Positions 34,816-43,174 of a stretch of DNA of 64,000 nt are shown here, piece after piece (position 1 is the stretch's first letter; every line of letters begins with the position of its first letter). Origin of the DNA: Pseudopedobacter alpinus (GTDB taxonomy: Bacteria; Bacteroidota; Bacteroidia; Sphingobacteriales; Sphingobacteriaceae); NCBI RefSeq assembly GCF_042684645.1, contig NZ_JBHULV010000055.1, forward strand, positions 1-64,000, given 5' to 3'. A model generated the notes under the pieces. It was not told the origin of the DNA and did not search any database. It worked only from the letters and a program-made list of their open reading frames with translations. The position numbers and the translations under genes were made by a program.

Positions 34816-37206
34816 TTATTTAAACCTGTCTTTTAAGCCAGGTTTTTCACAACAACTCATATCAGCTTTAACATTACTTGCTGTAATTTTTGTTGCATGT
34901 TTGCAATTTGTCATGGTACACGTTTCTTGGGAATGAGTACACTCTTCGTCTTTAGCACACATTTCGCATTCTTTTTTGCTGCCAGCAGATGAATTGTTGG
35001 TCATCATTTTACAGTTTTCTCCTGCTTTGCAGTGGTGCATCATCATAGTGGTTTCATGTTGATGATTTTCTGAAATATTTGCAGAAACTGGTTGTGCTAA
35101 ATAAGGCGCTATAACCAAAGAAACAATAGACATCAACTTGATTAAAATATTCATTGATGGACCAGAGGTGTCTTTAAAAGGATCTCCAACGGTATCACCA
35201 GTTACAGAAGCTTTATGAGCTTCAGAACCCTTGTAGGTCATTGTACCATTAATTAACACCCCTTTTTCAAAAGATTTTTTAGCATTATCCCAAGCACCAC
35301 CAGCGTTAGATTGGAAAATCCCCATCAACACTCCAGATACGGTAACTCCAGCTAATAAACCACCTAAAACCTCGGCACCAAATATAAAACCAACTACTAC
35401 CGGAGTTATTAATGCAATTGCACCAGGTAACATCATTTCCCTAATAGATGCTTTGGTAGAAATAGCCACACATTTTTCGTACTCTGGTTTAGCTTTGTAT
35501 TCCATAATTCCAGGAATTTCTCTAAACTGACGACGAACTTCGTTTACCATTTCCATAGCGGCTTTGCCTACAGCCTGAATACATAAAGCAGAAAATATGA
35601 AAGGAATCATCCCTCCCACAAATAAACCAGCTAAAACTGGAGCTTTGTAAATGTCAATAGCATCAATACTTGCAATGCCTACAAATGCAGCAAATAATGC
35701 TAATGATGTTAAAGCGGCAGAAGCAATTGCAAAACCTTTACCTGTTGCAGCGGTAGTATTACCAACCGCATCTAAATTATCTGTTCGTTCGCGTACTTCT
35801 GGGGGTAACTGACTCATTTCTGCAATTCCACCAGCGTTATCAGCAATTGGGCCAAAAGCATCAATTGCTAATTGCATAGCTGTTGTCGCCATCATCCCAG
35901 CTGCAGCAATTGCAACGCCATATAAACCTGCAAAATGGTAAGATGCCATTATACCACCAGCCAAAGTTAAAATTGGGATAACTGTAGATTTCATCCCTAC
36001 AGATAAACCAGCAATAATATTGGTAGCATGCCCAGTTGATGATTGTTGCACAATAGAATCTACAGGTTGTTTACCCATTGCGGTATAATATTCTGTCACT
36101 ACGCTCATCACGGTACCAACTACTAATCCAACAATAATGGCATAAAAAACATCCATGCTTGTAAAATCGTAACCACGTAAGCTCAAGTTTTCTGGCAACA
36201 TCCATTTTACTATGAAGAAAGAAGCTAAAGCTGTAATTGCAATAGAAGACCAGTTTCCTAAATTAAGGGCTGTTTGTACATTAGATTTTTCGTCTTTAAT
36301 AGTTACAAACCAAGTTCCTACAATAGAAAATAGAATACCTAAACCACAAATTACCATTGGTAAAAGGATAGGAGACATGCCGCCAAAATTATCAGTAACC
36401 ACAATTTCTTGCCCTAAAACCATAGTGGCTAAAATGGTAGCTACGTAAGAACCAAATAAATCGGCACCCATACCTGCAACATCACCCACATTGTCACCAA
36501 CATTATCGGCAATAGTAGCTGGGTTTCTAACATCATCTTCTGGTATTCCAGCCTCCACTTTACCCACTAAATCAGCCCCAACATCAGCCGCTTTGGTATA
36601 AATACCACCACCAACTCTTGCAAATAAAGCGATAGATTCTGCTCCTAAAGAGAAGCCAGTTAAAACTTCAATTGCTGTTTTAACGCCATCATCACCTAAA
36701 TCAGAAAAATAAGCTAAAAACGCAATGAATAAACCACCTAAGCCTAAAATTGCTAAACCAGCAACACCTAAACCCATTACGGTTCCGCCTGTAAAAGAGA
36801 CTTTAAGTGCTTGTTTTAAACTTGTCCGAGCAGCTTGCGTAGTACGTACGTTTGCTTTTGTGGCGGCTCTCATTCCAATATATCCCGCTAATGCAGAAAA
36901 TACAGCACCAATTACAAAGGCAATAGAAATTATCCAGCTAGAGTGAATTTCTTTACCATTAATTTCATGTATGGTGCCAGAATAAGCTAATAACGCAGCT
37001 CCAAAAAGCACAAAAATGCTCAAAACTTTCCACTCAGCTTTTAAAAATGCCATTGCACCATCAGCAATATAACCTGCAAGCTCTGTCATTTTAGCATCTC
37101 CAGCATCTTGTTTGCTTACCCAAATAGATTTCGAAGCCATTACTAATAGGCCTATAATACCTAAAAGGGGAATAAAATAAATTAAATTAGTTTGTAAAAA
37201 TTCCAT
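34816..37206 (-). CDS. hppA: Membrane-bound ion-pumping pyrophosphatase with Cys/His/Met-rich tail
   Basis: A 796-residue integral membrane pyrophosphatase coupling PPi hydrolysis to H+ or Na+ export. The PPi/Mg site is in DVGADLVGKVEAGIPEDD and the NPATIADNVGDNVGDVAGMG segment (in parts NPATIADNVGD and NVGDVAGMGADLF). GNTTAATGKG has Ala where K+-independent enzymes carry Lys, suggesting a K+-dependent enzyme. Residues 711-796 are not part of the known fold: they hold 9 Cys, 6 His and 8 Met (for example MMMHHCKAGENCKMM and CEMCAKDEECTH), like a soft-metal binding tail. A near-perfect promoter lies upstream. Confidence 0.95.
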   Translation of the reverse strand: MEFLQTNLIYFIPLLGIIGLLVMASKSIWVSKQDAGDAKMTELAGYIADGAMAFLKAEWKVLSIFVLFGAALLAYSGTIHEINGKEIHSSWIISIAFVIGAVFSALAGYIGMRAATKANVRTTQAARTSLKQALKVSFTGGTVMGLGVAGLAILGLGGLFIAFLAYFSDLGDDGVKTAIEVLTGFSLGAESIALFARVGGGIYTKAADVGADLVGKVEAGIPEDDVRNPATIADNVGDNVGDVAGMGADLFGSYVATILATMVLGQEIVVTDNFGGMSPILLPMVICGLGILFSIVGTWFVTIKDEKSNVQTALNLGNWSSIAITALASFFIVKWMLPENLSLRGYDFTSMDVFYAIIVGLVVGTVMSVVTEYYTAMGKQPVDSIVQQSSTGHATNIIAGLSVGMKSTVIPILTLAGGIMASYHFAGLYGVAIAAAGMMATTAMQLAIDAFGPIADNAGGIAEMSQLPPEVRERTDNLDAVGNTTAATGKGFAIASAALTSLALFAAFVGIASIDAIDIYKAPVLAGLFVGGMIPFIFSALCIQAVGKAAMEMVNEVRRQFREIPGIMEYKAKPEYEKCVAISTKASIREMMLPGAIALITPVVVGFIFGAEVLGGLLAGVTVSGVLMGIFQSNAGGAWDNAKKSFEKGVLINGTMTYKGSEAHKASVTGDTVGDPFKDTSGPSMNILIKLMSIVSLVIAPYLAQPVSANISENHQHETTMMMHHCKAGENCKMMTNNSSAGSKKECEMCAKDEECTHSQETCTMTNCKHATKITASNVKADMSCCEKPGLKDRFK

Positions 37207-37256
37207 ACATGTTTATAAAGTTAAAATTGGTTCAATTAGGTTTGTCCCTAATCTCC

Positions 37257-37287
37257 CAAATTTAGCAGGGTTAATGATATTTCCAAA
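37257..37287 (-). promoter_or_regulatory. Predicted hppA promoter (consensus)
   Basis: On the minus strand, TTTG (37287-37284), a spacer of exactly 19 bp and TAAATTTG (37264-37257) match the Bacteroidota promoter consensus at every defined position. Confidence 0.75.
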
Positions 37288-37382
37288 TATAAATTTTCGA
37301 TTGTTGAATAATTTCTCATTTAACAACGTATTTTCTTTTTCTTACGGATAGTTATTTTAATTTTAAACAAAAATTAATTCCT

Positions 37383-38119
37383 ATGAAAAATTTACTACTA
37401 AAATCAATTTTAGCCATTTTATTAGGCTTAACAAGCAATTTAATTTTATAGCACAAACCCCAGCTGGTAAAGCTAAACAGACTTTTAAATTAGACCAAAA
37501 TGCGCAAGTAAGAAGTGTTGATGGTGTAGAGTATCCTTATGCAGTTTGGAAAAAATTATCTGCTACCGGAAAATACAGTTTCAAATTATTGGATGGCAAA
37601 AATCCTGCTGCACCAATATTTTTAATTTACGAACTCTCTTTACAAGAAATTGAAAGTAGGAGAGAAAGATTACCAAAGCCAATGGATAGCGGTGTTTTTA
37701 AAGAAGGAGACGACTTTAAATATTTTTCTTTTAGAGATACAGAAAACGTAAAATTTAAAAAAGAAGATTTAATTGGGAAGGTTTTGGTGTTAAATTTTTG
37801 GTTTATCAATTGTCCGCCTTGCAAAGCAGAAATACCCGAGTTTAATGAAATAGTAGCCGAATATAAGAATAATGAAAAAGTTGTTTTTGTTGCAGTAGGT
37901 TTGGACGAATGGGTGGATGTAAAGGAGTTTATTAAGAACAACCCTTATAATTTCCATTTAGTTACCGGAGGAAGATATATTGCAGATGATTATGGTGTTA
38001 ATGGGTACCCAACAAATATTGTGGTTGATACTACTGGTAAAATTGCTTTTCAAAGTAAAGGTGGTTCAATGGCAAATCCTTTATGGATTAGAAAAGCTAT
38101 AGATAAATCTTTGGAGTAA
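37383..38119 (+). pseudogene. Secreted TlpA-like thiol-disulfide protein, frameshifted in the signal peptide
   Basis: The intact frame from 37589 encodes the thioredoxin fold: VLVLNFWFINCPPCKAEIPE with a CPPC active site, and the cis-Pro loop GYPTNIVVD. It has no start except TTG within LDGK. The frame stays open upstream back to AQTPAGKAKQTF. A typical signal peptide starts at ATG 37383 (MKNLLLKSILAILLGLTSN) but ends in TAG at 37449. One extra T in the T run 37444-37447 would join both parts as NLIFIAQTPAG, giving a normal exported protein of about 245 residues. It is a real frameshift, a phase-variable homopolymer or a sequencing error. Confidence 0.8.
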
Positions 38120-38236
38120 GTTTTAAACATAAATTCATATACTTTTTAAGTAAAATCTGCTTTTGGATAAATAAAACACTACTTAATTTCTATTTCAATT
38201 TCTTATTTTCGCCTAAATTTTAACATTTATAGCAAA

Positions 38237-39106
38237 ATGAAAAACGTAAAGCTAGGTTTGGTACAAATGACCTGTAATGCAAATAAGGAAGATAATTTGC
38301 AGAAAGCCATTATTAGAATTAAGGAAGCTGCCGCAAAAGGTGCTCAAATTATATGCTTGCAAGAGCTTTTTACCTCTTTATATTTTTGCGATGTGGAGGA
38401 TTACGATAATTTTGCTTTGGCAGAATCAATTCCTGGACCATCTACAGATGTTTTGCAACAAGTTGCTGGTGAGTTAGGGGTTGTAATTATTGCTTCGTTA
38501 TTTGAAAAGAGAACCGAAGGATTATACCATAATACCACCGCAGTTTTAGATGCTGATGGTAGTTATTTAGGTAAATATCGTAAAATGCATATTCCTGATG
38601 ATCCTGGTTTTTACGAGAAGTTTTATTTTACCCCTGGAGATTTAGGCTATAAAGTTTTTAATACAAAATTTGCTAAAATTGGAGTGCTTATTTGCTGGGA
38701 CCAATGGTACCCAGAAGCTGCCAGATTAACTACATTAATGGGTGCCGAAATTCTTTTTTATCCAACAGCAATTGGCTGGGCAACTTCTCAAGACCAAGAA
38801 ACAAATGAAGAGCAACACAATGCTTGGCAAACTATACAAAGTTCACATGCTATTGCTAATGGAGTTCATGTTGTTGGTGTAAATAGAGTTGGAGAAGAGG
38901 CTGGTGTTAAATTTTGGGGAGGTTCTTTTATATCAAATCCTTTCGGTAAATTATTATACAAAGGTTCTGTTAATGATGAAGAGGTACATGTGCAAGAGAT
39001 TGATTTAGGGAAATCGGATAGCTACCGCATTCACTGGCCTTTCTTAAGAGACCGTAGAATTGATTCTTACAGCCAAATTACTAAGAGATTTATTGATGAG
39101 GATTAA
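38237..39106 (+). CDS. aguB: N-carbamoylputrescine amidase
   Basis: Nitrilase-superfamily hydrolase, 289 residues, converting N-carbamoylputrescine to putrescine, CO2 and ammonia. The Glu-Lys-Cys triad is visible as E43 in CLQELF, the Lys in GKYRKMHIPDD and the Cys in GVLICWDQWYPEAARL. The substrate assignment rests on the long FYEKFYFTPGD segment and on aguA lying downstream. The two pathway genes are separated by a four-helix-bundle gene and repeats. Confidence 0.93.
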   Translation: MKNVKLGLVQMTCNANKEDNLQKAIIRIKEAAAKGAQIICLQELFTSLYFCDVEDYDNFALAESIPGPSTDVLQQVAGELGVVIIASLFEKRTEGLYHNTTAVLDADGSYLGKYRKMHIPDDPGFYEKFYFTPGDLGYKVFNTKFAKIGVLICWDQWYPEAARLTTLMGAEILFYPTAIGWATSQDQETNEEQHNAWQTIQSSHAIANGVHVVGVNRVGEEAGVKFWGGSFISNPFGKLLYKGSVNDEEVHVQEIDLGKSDSYRIHWPFLRDRRIDSYSQITKRFIDED

Positions 39107-39125
39107 ATTAGTTCATTAGGGAATT

Positions 39126-39148
39126 GGTCAATAGTTAATGGTCGATAG
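39126..39148 (+). repeat. Left arm of inverted repeat flanking the S23-type gene
   Basis: GTCAATAGTTAATGGTCGAT at 39127-39146 is the exact reverse complement of 39605-39624. Similar words occur before kdgF. Confidence 0.8.
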
Positions 39149-39241
39149 CCCATAGTCTGGGTTGGTTAAAAAGCTAGCTAATTTACTTTTGAATATAATT
39201 GAGTGAATTTTTAATATACAACGATTAAAATAAATCAATAT

Positions 39242-39571
39242 ATGCCTTTTAAATTTGAAAGCCTTAATGTTTGGCATGATGCGATGGATTTAAATGATAA
39301 AATTCATTTGTTAACCAAGCAACATTTTCCCAAGGATGAACAGTTTGTTTTATCTCCACAAAGAAGAAGAGCATCAGACTCAATCGTTTTAAATATTGCC
39401 GAAGGTTCTACAGGACAATCTAATGCAACTTTTAAAAATTTTCTAAATTATTCTTTAAGATCAGGTATCGAGGTAGTTTCTTGTCTTTTTTTAGCTAGGA
39501 GGAGAAATTATATTGATAAAGATTTATTTAAGTCTCTTTATAACCAAATAGAGATCTTATCAAAAAAATAA
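39242..39571 (+). CDS. Four-helix-bundle protein (23S rRNA intervening-sequence/S23 family)
   Basis: A 109-residue member of the S23/TIGR02436 family, recognised by FESLNVWHDAMDLNDKIH, the central RRRASDSIVLNIAEG motif and FLNYSLRSGIEV. Such genes occur inside rRNA intervening sequences and as free genes in Bacteroidota; the molecular function is unknown. Here it sits between aguB and aguA and is bracketed by 20-bp perfect inverted repeats, which suggests that it arrived as part of a small mobile unit. Confidence 0.9.
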   Translation: MPFKFESLNVWHDAMDLNDKIHLLTKQHFPKDEQFVLSPQRRRASDSIVLNIAEGSTGQSNATFKNFLNYSLRSGIEVVSCLFLARRRNYIDKDLFKSLYNQIEILSKK

Positions 39572-39597
39572 CAGCACTTAAAAACACGCTTTAACCT

Positions 39598-40662
39598 ATG
39601 GACAATCGACCATTAACTATTGACAAATTAGTACAACTAAAAGGCTACTCTTTCCCACCCGAATGGGCAAAACATGAAGCTACTTGGTTAACTTGGCCAC
39701 ACAAGGAAGAAAGCTGGCCGGGTAAAATTGAAAGTATTTATCCTCGTTATGCAGAATTTATAAAGTATTTATCGCTCTCTGAAAAGGTACGCATAAATGT
39801 GCGAAACCAAGATATGAAGGATTTTGCTTTAAAGCATATTGAAGCTGCCGGAGCAGATTTGTCTAAAATAGAGTTTTACTTTAACACTAGTAACGATGCT
39901 TGGTGTCGCGATCACGGACCTGCTTTTTTGATTAACCCTAATACGGAACAATCTAAAGTAATTGTAGATTGGAATTTCAATGCATGGGGCGGTAAATATC
40001 CTCCCTTTGATTTGGATGATGTGATTCCGACAAAAATTGGCGCTTATTTTAATATTCCTGTTTTTTATCCTGACATTATTATGGAAGGTGGTTCTGTAGA
40101 ATTTAACGGGGCCGGAACTATTTTAACTTCTAAAAGTTGTTTGTTAAATAAGAATAGAAATCCGCATTTAAACCAACAACAAATAGAACAATACCTAAAA
40201 GATTATTACGGGCAACAACAAGTTTTGTGGGTAAGTGATGGTATTGTTGGGGATGATACAGATGGGCATATTGATGATACAGTGCGGTTTGTAAACGCAA
40301 ACACTGTGCTTACAGTTGTTGAAGAAAATCCTGAAGACGAAAATTACGAGTTATTGCAAACCAATCTTCAAGAATTAAGAGAAATGAGATTGCTAAATGG
40401 CGAAGCATTAAATATTATTGAATTACCAATGCCAGATGCAGTAATTTTTGAAGATACCCGTTTGCCTGCATCTTATGCTAATTTTTACATTAGTAATGCT
40501 CATGTAATTGTGCCAACTTATCGTTGCAGTAAAGATGTTATTGCTTTAGATATTATTGCTAAATGTTTTCCAGATAGAGAAACTGTTGGAATAGACTCAA
40601 CTGATATTATTTGGGGTTTGGGTAGTTTTCATTGTTTAAGTCAGCAGGAGCCTGCTATTTAA
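39598..40662 (+). CDS. aguA: Agmatine deiminase
   Basis: Guanidino-modifying enzyme of 354 residues that turns agmatine into N-carbamoylputrescine for AguB. FPPEWAKHEATWLTWPHKEESW starts the core (parts FPPEWAKHEA and TWLTWPHKEE), the DDTDGHIDDTVRF region supplies the catalytic Asp and His, and the catalytic Cys is in GSFHCLSQQEPA. The only available ATG lies beside the right arm of an inverted repeat, so codons 3 to 9 (NRPLTID) are repeat-derived. No alternative start exists before the core. Confidence 0.94.
   Translation: MDNRPLTIDKLVQLKGYSFPPEWAKHEATWLTWPHKEESWPGKIESIYPRYAEFIKYLSLSEKVRINVRNQDMKDFALKHIEAAGADLSKIEFYFNTSNDAWCRDHGPAFLINPNTEQSKVIVDWNFNAWGGKYPPFDLDDVIPTKIGAYFNIPVFYPDIIMEGGSVEFNGAGTILTSKSCLLNKNRNPHLNQQQIEQYLKDYYGQQQVLWVSDGIVGDDTDGHIDDTVRFVNANTVLTVVEENPEDENYELLQTNLQELREMRLLNGEALNIIELPMPDAVIFEDTRLPASYANFYISNAHVIVPTYRCSKDVIALDIIAKCFPDRETVGIDSTDIIWGLGSFHCLSQQEPAI
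39605..39624 (-). repeat. Right arm of inverted repeat, inside the aguA 5' end
   Basis: ATCGACCATTAACTATTGAC, the exact reverse complement of 39127-39146. It is translated as part of the N-terminus of agmatine deiminase. Confidence 0.8.
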
Positions 40663-40693
40663 TTTTTTAACAAAGATTTTTTTAACTACAAAC

Positions 40694-40867
40694 TTGAAAC
40701 CCACAAAATTCTACATCTATCGCCATATTATAACTTTAAGCTTTTTGATTTTAATGGGCTTACGCTTTGGTAAAGTTAAAGGTGTTTTATTAGTAATTGT
40801 AGTTTACTTAGCTTTAAATATGGATTTTGTAAGGTGGGTTATCAATAGTTTTAAAAAGAATTTGTAG
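40694..40867 (+). CDS. Possible small membrane protein
   Basis: A 57-codon frame from TTG 40694 to TAG, between aguA and thioredoxin. The product has basic ends (KPTKFYIYRH and FKKNL) and two hydrophobic stretches, IITLSFLILMG and GVLLVIVVYLALNM. No ATG is available near the start and I recognise no family, so it may be real but uncertain. It reads in the same direction as trxA and fills the gap between the genes. Confidence 0.4.
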   Translation: MKPTKFYIYRHIITLSFLILMGLRFGKVKGVLLVIVVYLALNMDFVRWVINSFKKNL

Positions 40868-40905
40868 GTTATGTCTTTCATAAATCTTAAAACACATAAA
40901 AATTA

Positions 40906-41211
40906 ATGGGAAACTTTAAAGAAATAATCAATCAAGATAAACCAGTATTAGTTGATTTTTTTGCAACCTGGTGCGGGCCATGCAAAACAATGTCGCCAAT
41001 TTTAGCAGATTTGAAAAAAGAATTAGGAGACAAAGTTAGCATCATAAAAATAGATGTTGATAAAAACCAACAAGCTGCACAAGCTTACCAAGTACAAGGT
41101 GTGCCTACATTGATTTTATTCAAAAATGGCGAACAAAAATGGCGAAAATCTGGGGTGGTTATGAAAGCAGAATTATTGAAAGTAATTTTTCCGCTTTTTA
41201 ATGAAGTTTAA
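40906..41211 (+). CDS. trxA: Thioredoxin
   Basis: A 101-residue classical thioredoxin with no signal peptide, hence cytoplasmic. WCGPC spans residues 22-26 (C23 and C26), and the cis-Pro is in VQGVPTLILFKNG. It overlaps the next small gene by 11 bp, so the two are coupled. Confidence 0.96.
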   Translation: MGNFKEIINQDKPVLVDFFATWCGPCKTMSPILADLKKELGDKVSIIKIDVDKNQQAAQAYQVQGVPTLILFKNGEQKWRKSGVVMKAELLKVIFPLFNEV

Positions 41212-41428
41212 GCCTTCTGATCATATTAAATTAGCCATTATATTATCGCTAACAATCGGTTTGGCGCCATTTACTCCGGTTCCACACTCATACCAAAAAT
41301 TAAATTGGCTTTTCCAAGGTGGCAATGGCATGCAAACCTTAGATTATTTTGATTTGGTTTTACACAATTTACCTTGGTTGTATTTAGTATTTGCAGCTGT
41401 AAAGTATTTTAGAAAACATAACACCTAA
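41201..41428 (+). CDS. Small conserved membrane protein
   Basis: A 75-residue protein with an N-terminal hydrophobic helix (LAIILSLTIGLAPF) and a second one (LPWLYLVFAAVKYF) around a short loop containing PHSYQKLNWLFQGG. I recognise it only as a small uncharacterised Bacteroidota protein. Its start overlaps the end of trxA, which supports translation. Confidence 0.65.
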   Translation: MKFKPSDHIKLAIILSLTIGLAPFTPVPHSYQKLNWLFQGGNGMQTLDYFDLVLHNLPWLYLVFAAVKYFRKHNT

Positions 41429-41509
41429 AAATGGAGTTTGTAAAAATTAAGCAATGCTATTTACATAAAAGGTTAAAAACTTATAGAAATATAAACTATA
41501 TAGAGCAAA

Positions 41510-42073
41510 TTAAAACCAAGTGCCAATACCTAAACCCAAAGATTTAACTTCTAGCTTTCCTGTATTAATGTTAAACCTGCTAAATTCTTGATAATGGTAT
41601 TTAGTTTCAATAAAATATTTGTTATTCTTTTTTGTTGTGATAATTACACCAGTTGCTGCTTCATAAGTAAATCCTTTATCGTAAGAATTAAATATCCGAG
41701 GGGCATAACCAGCACCTCCTTTTACAAAATAATTTAAACTTTCATCTGTATTTGGTTTTGCCATAAGGTGCAAATTACCTGTAAAAGCAATGGTGTTAAA
41801 CCTTGAATTACTGCCAGCTCCTACAGTATTAAACGTTCCGGTTTCTAAACCAATACCAAAACCTACTTGGGGTAAAGTAAAACCAATAACTGTTTTAATA
41901 TGAAGTGCGTTAACTTTTTTATCGGCAAAAGTTTCATTTAACCCAAACGTATAGCCTATACTAGTGCGGTTAAATAGTTTAAAATCTGACTTAGTTTTTG
42001 TTAACGATTGCCCGAAACTAGCTGTAATACTGATGCTTAAAATAAATAGGGTAGTTAAAAATCTGTTCATCAT
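41510..42073 (-). CDS. Small outer-membrane beta-barrel protein
   Basis: A 187-residue exported protein with a signal peptide ending ITASFG-QS and a run of amphipathic strands (GYTFGLNETF, GFTLPQVGFGIGLETG, YFVKGGAGYAP). It ends in LGLGIGTWF, with the terminal Phe expected of barrels. The function is unknown. It is divergent from the polyprenyl synthase gene. Confidence 0.7.
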   Translation of the reverse strand: MMNRFLTTLFILSISITASFGQSLTKTKSDFKLFNRTSIGYTFGLNETFADKKVNALHIKTVIGFTLPQVGFGIGLETGTFNTVGAGSNSRFNTIAFTGNLHLMAKPNTDESLNYFVKGGAGYAPRIFNSYDKGFTYEAATGVIITTKKNNKYFIETKYHYQEFSRFNINTGKLEVKSLGLGIGTWF

Positions 42074-42202
42074 TTCAGTTTATATGGTAAATATATCATT
42101 TAAGCTTTAATGAAGCGTAATAAGAAATGCATTAATAAGGCTTAATCGGGTTTTTTACATTATGTTTGCAAACCAAATTTTAATAAGCTTGTTTGTTTTA
42201 AA

Positions 42203-43174
42203 ATGCTTAAGCTAGACGAGATAAAGAAACCCATAGAAAAAGAGTTAGATGCTTTTGAAGAGAAGTTTAAAACTTCAATGCAAAGTACTGTCCCTTTACT
42301 TGATCGTATTACCCACTATATAGTAAAAAGAAAGGGTAAACAAATGCGTCCCATGTTTGTGTTTTTTTCTGCAGGTTTATGTGGCGGTATTACAGAATCT
42401 ACTTACCGTGGCGCAGCATTGGTAGAACTTTTACATACCGCAACTTTAGTACATGATGATGTTGTAGATAATTCTTTTGAGCGAAGAGGCTTTTTCTCTG
42501 TTAATGCTTTGTGGAAAAATAAAATTGCTGTTTTAGTGGGCGATTATTTGCTTTCAAAAGGTTTACAGCTGTCTGTTGATAACCAAGAGTTTGATTTGCT
42601 TAAAATTGTATCAGATGCTGTACAACAAATGAGTGAAGGTGAACTTTTACAAATTGAAAAAGTACGCCGAATGGATATTAGTGAAGCAATTTATTATGAA
42701 GTAATTAGACAAAAAACAGCATCTCTTATTGCTTCTTGTTGCGCCGCTGGGGCGTCATCCGCAGGTGCTGATAAAGAAACTGTGGGTTTAATGAGTAAAT
42801 TTGGCGAGAAGATTGGCATAGCTTTTCAAATAAAAGATGATTTATTTGATTTTGGCTTAGATGATGTAGGTAAACCAAAAGGAATTGATATTAAAGAAAA
42901 AAAAGTTACACTTCCGTTAATTTACGCATTAAATAAAGCTTCAAAAACTGATAAAAAGAAAATCATAAACATGGTAAAAAATCATGGTGATGATGAAACT
43001 AAAATTCAGACAATTATTGATTTTGTGCAACAAAGCGGCGGTCTAAGTTATGCCGAAGAACAAATGTTTACCTATCAAAAACAAGCATTTGATATTTTAA
43101 TGACGTTTCCCGAATCTGAATTCAGAAACGGCTTAGAAAATTTAGTAAGGTTTACAACAGAAAGAAAAAAATAA
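42203..43174 (+). CDS. Polyprenyl diphosphate synthase (long chain)
   Basis: Class I trans-prenyltransferase of 323 residues, probably making the side chain of menaquinone. The first Asp-rich motif is HDDVVDNS, the second is IKDDLFDFGLDD, and GKQMRPMFV precedes them. The residues before the first motif (LLHTATLV) lack bulky aromatics, which fits a long product; the exact chain length is not determinable. A TATGTTTG box (42161-42168) upstream is a candidate -7 element. The terC-like gene starts one base after its stop. Confidence 0.9.
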   Translation: MLKLDEIKKPIEKELDAFEEKFKTSMQSTVPLLDRITHYIVKRKGKQMRPMFVFFSAGLCGGITESTYRGAALVELLHTATLVHDDVVDNSFERRGFFSVNALWKNKIAVLVGDYLLSKGLQLSVDNQEFDLLKIVSDAVQQMSEGELLQIEKVRRMDISEAIYYEVIRQKTASLIASCCAAGASSAGADKETVGLMSKFGEKIGIAFQIKDDLFDFGLDDVGKPKGIDIKEKKVTLPLIYALNKASKTDKKKIINMVKNHGDDETKIQTIIDFVQQSGGLSYAEEQMFTYQKQAFDILMTFPESEFRNGLENLVRFTTERKK

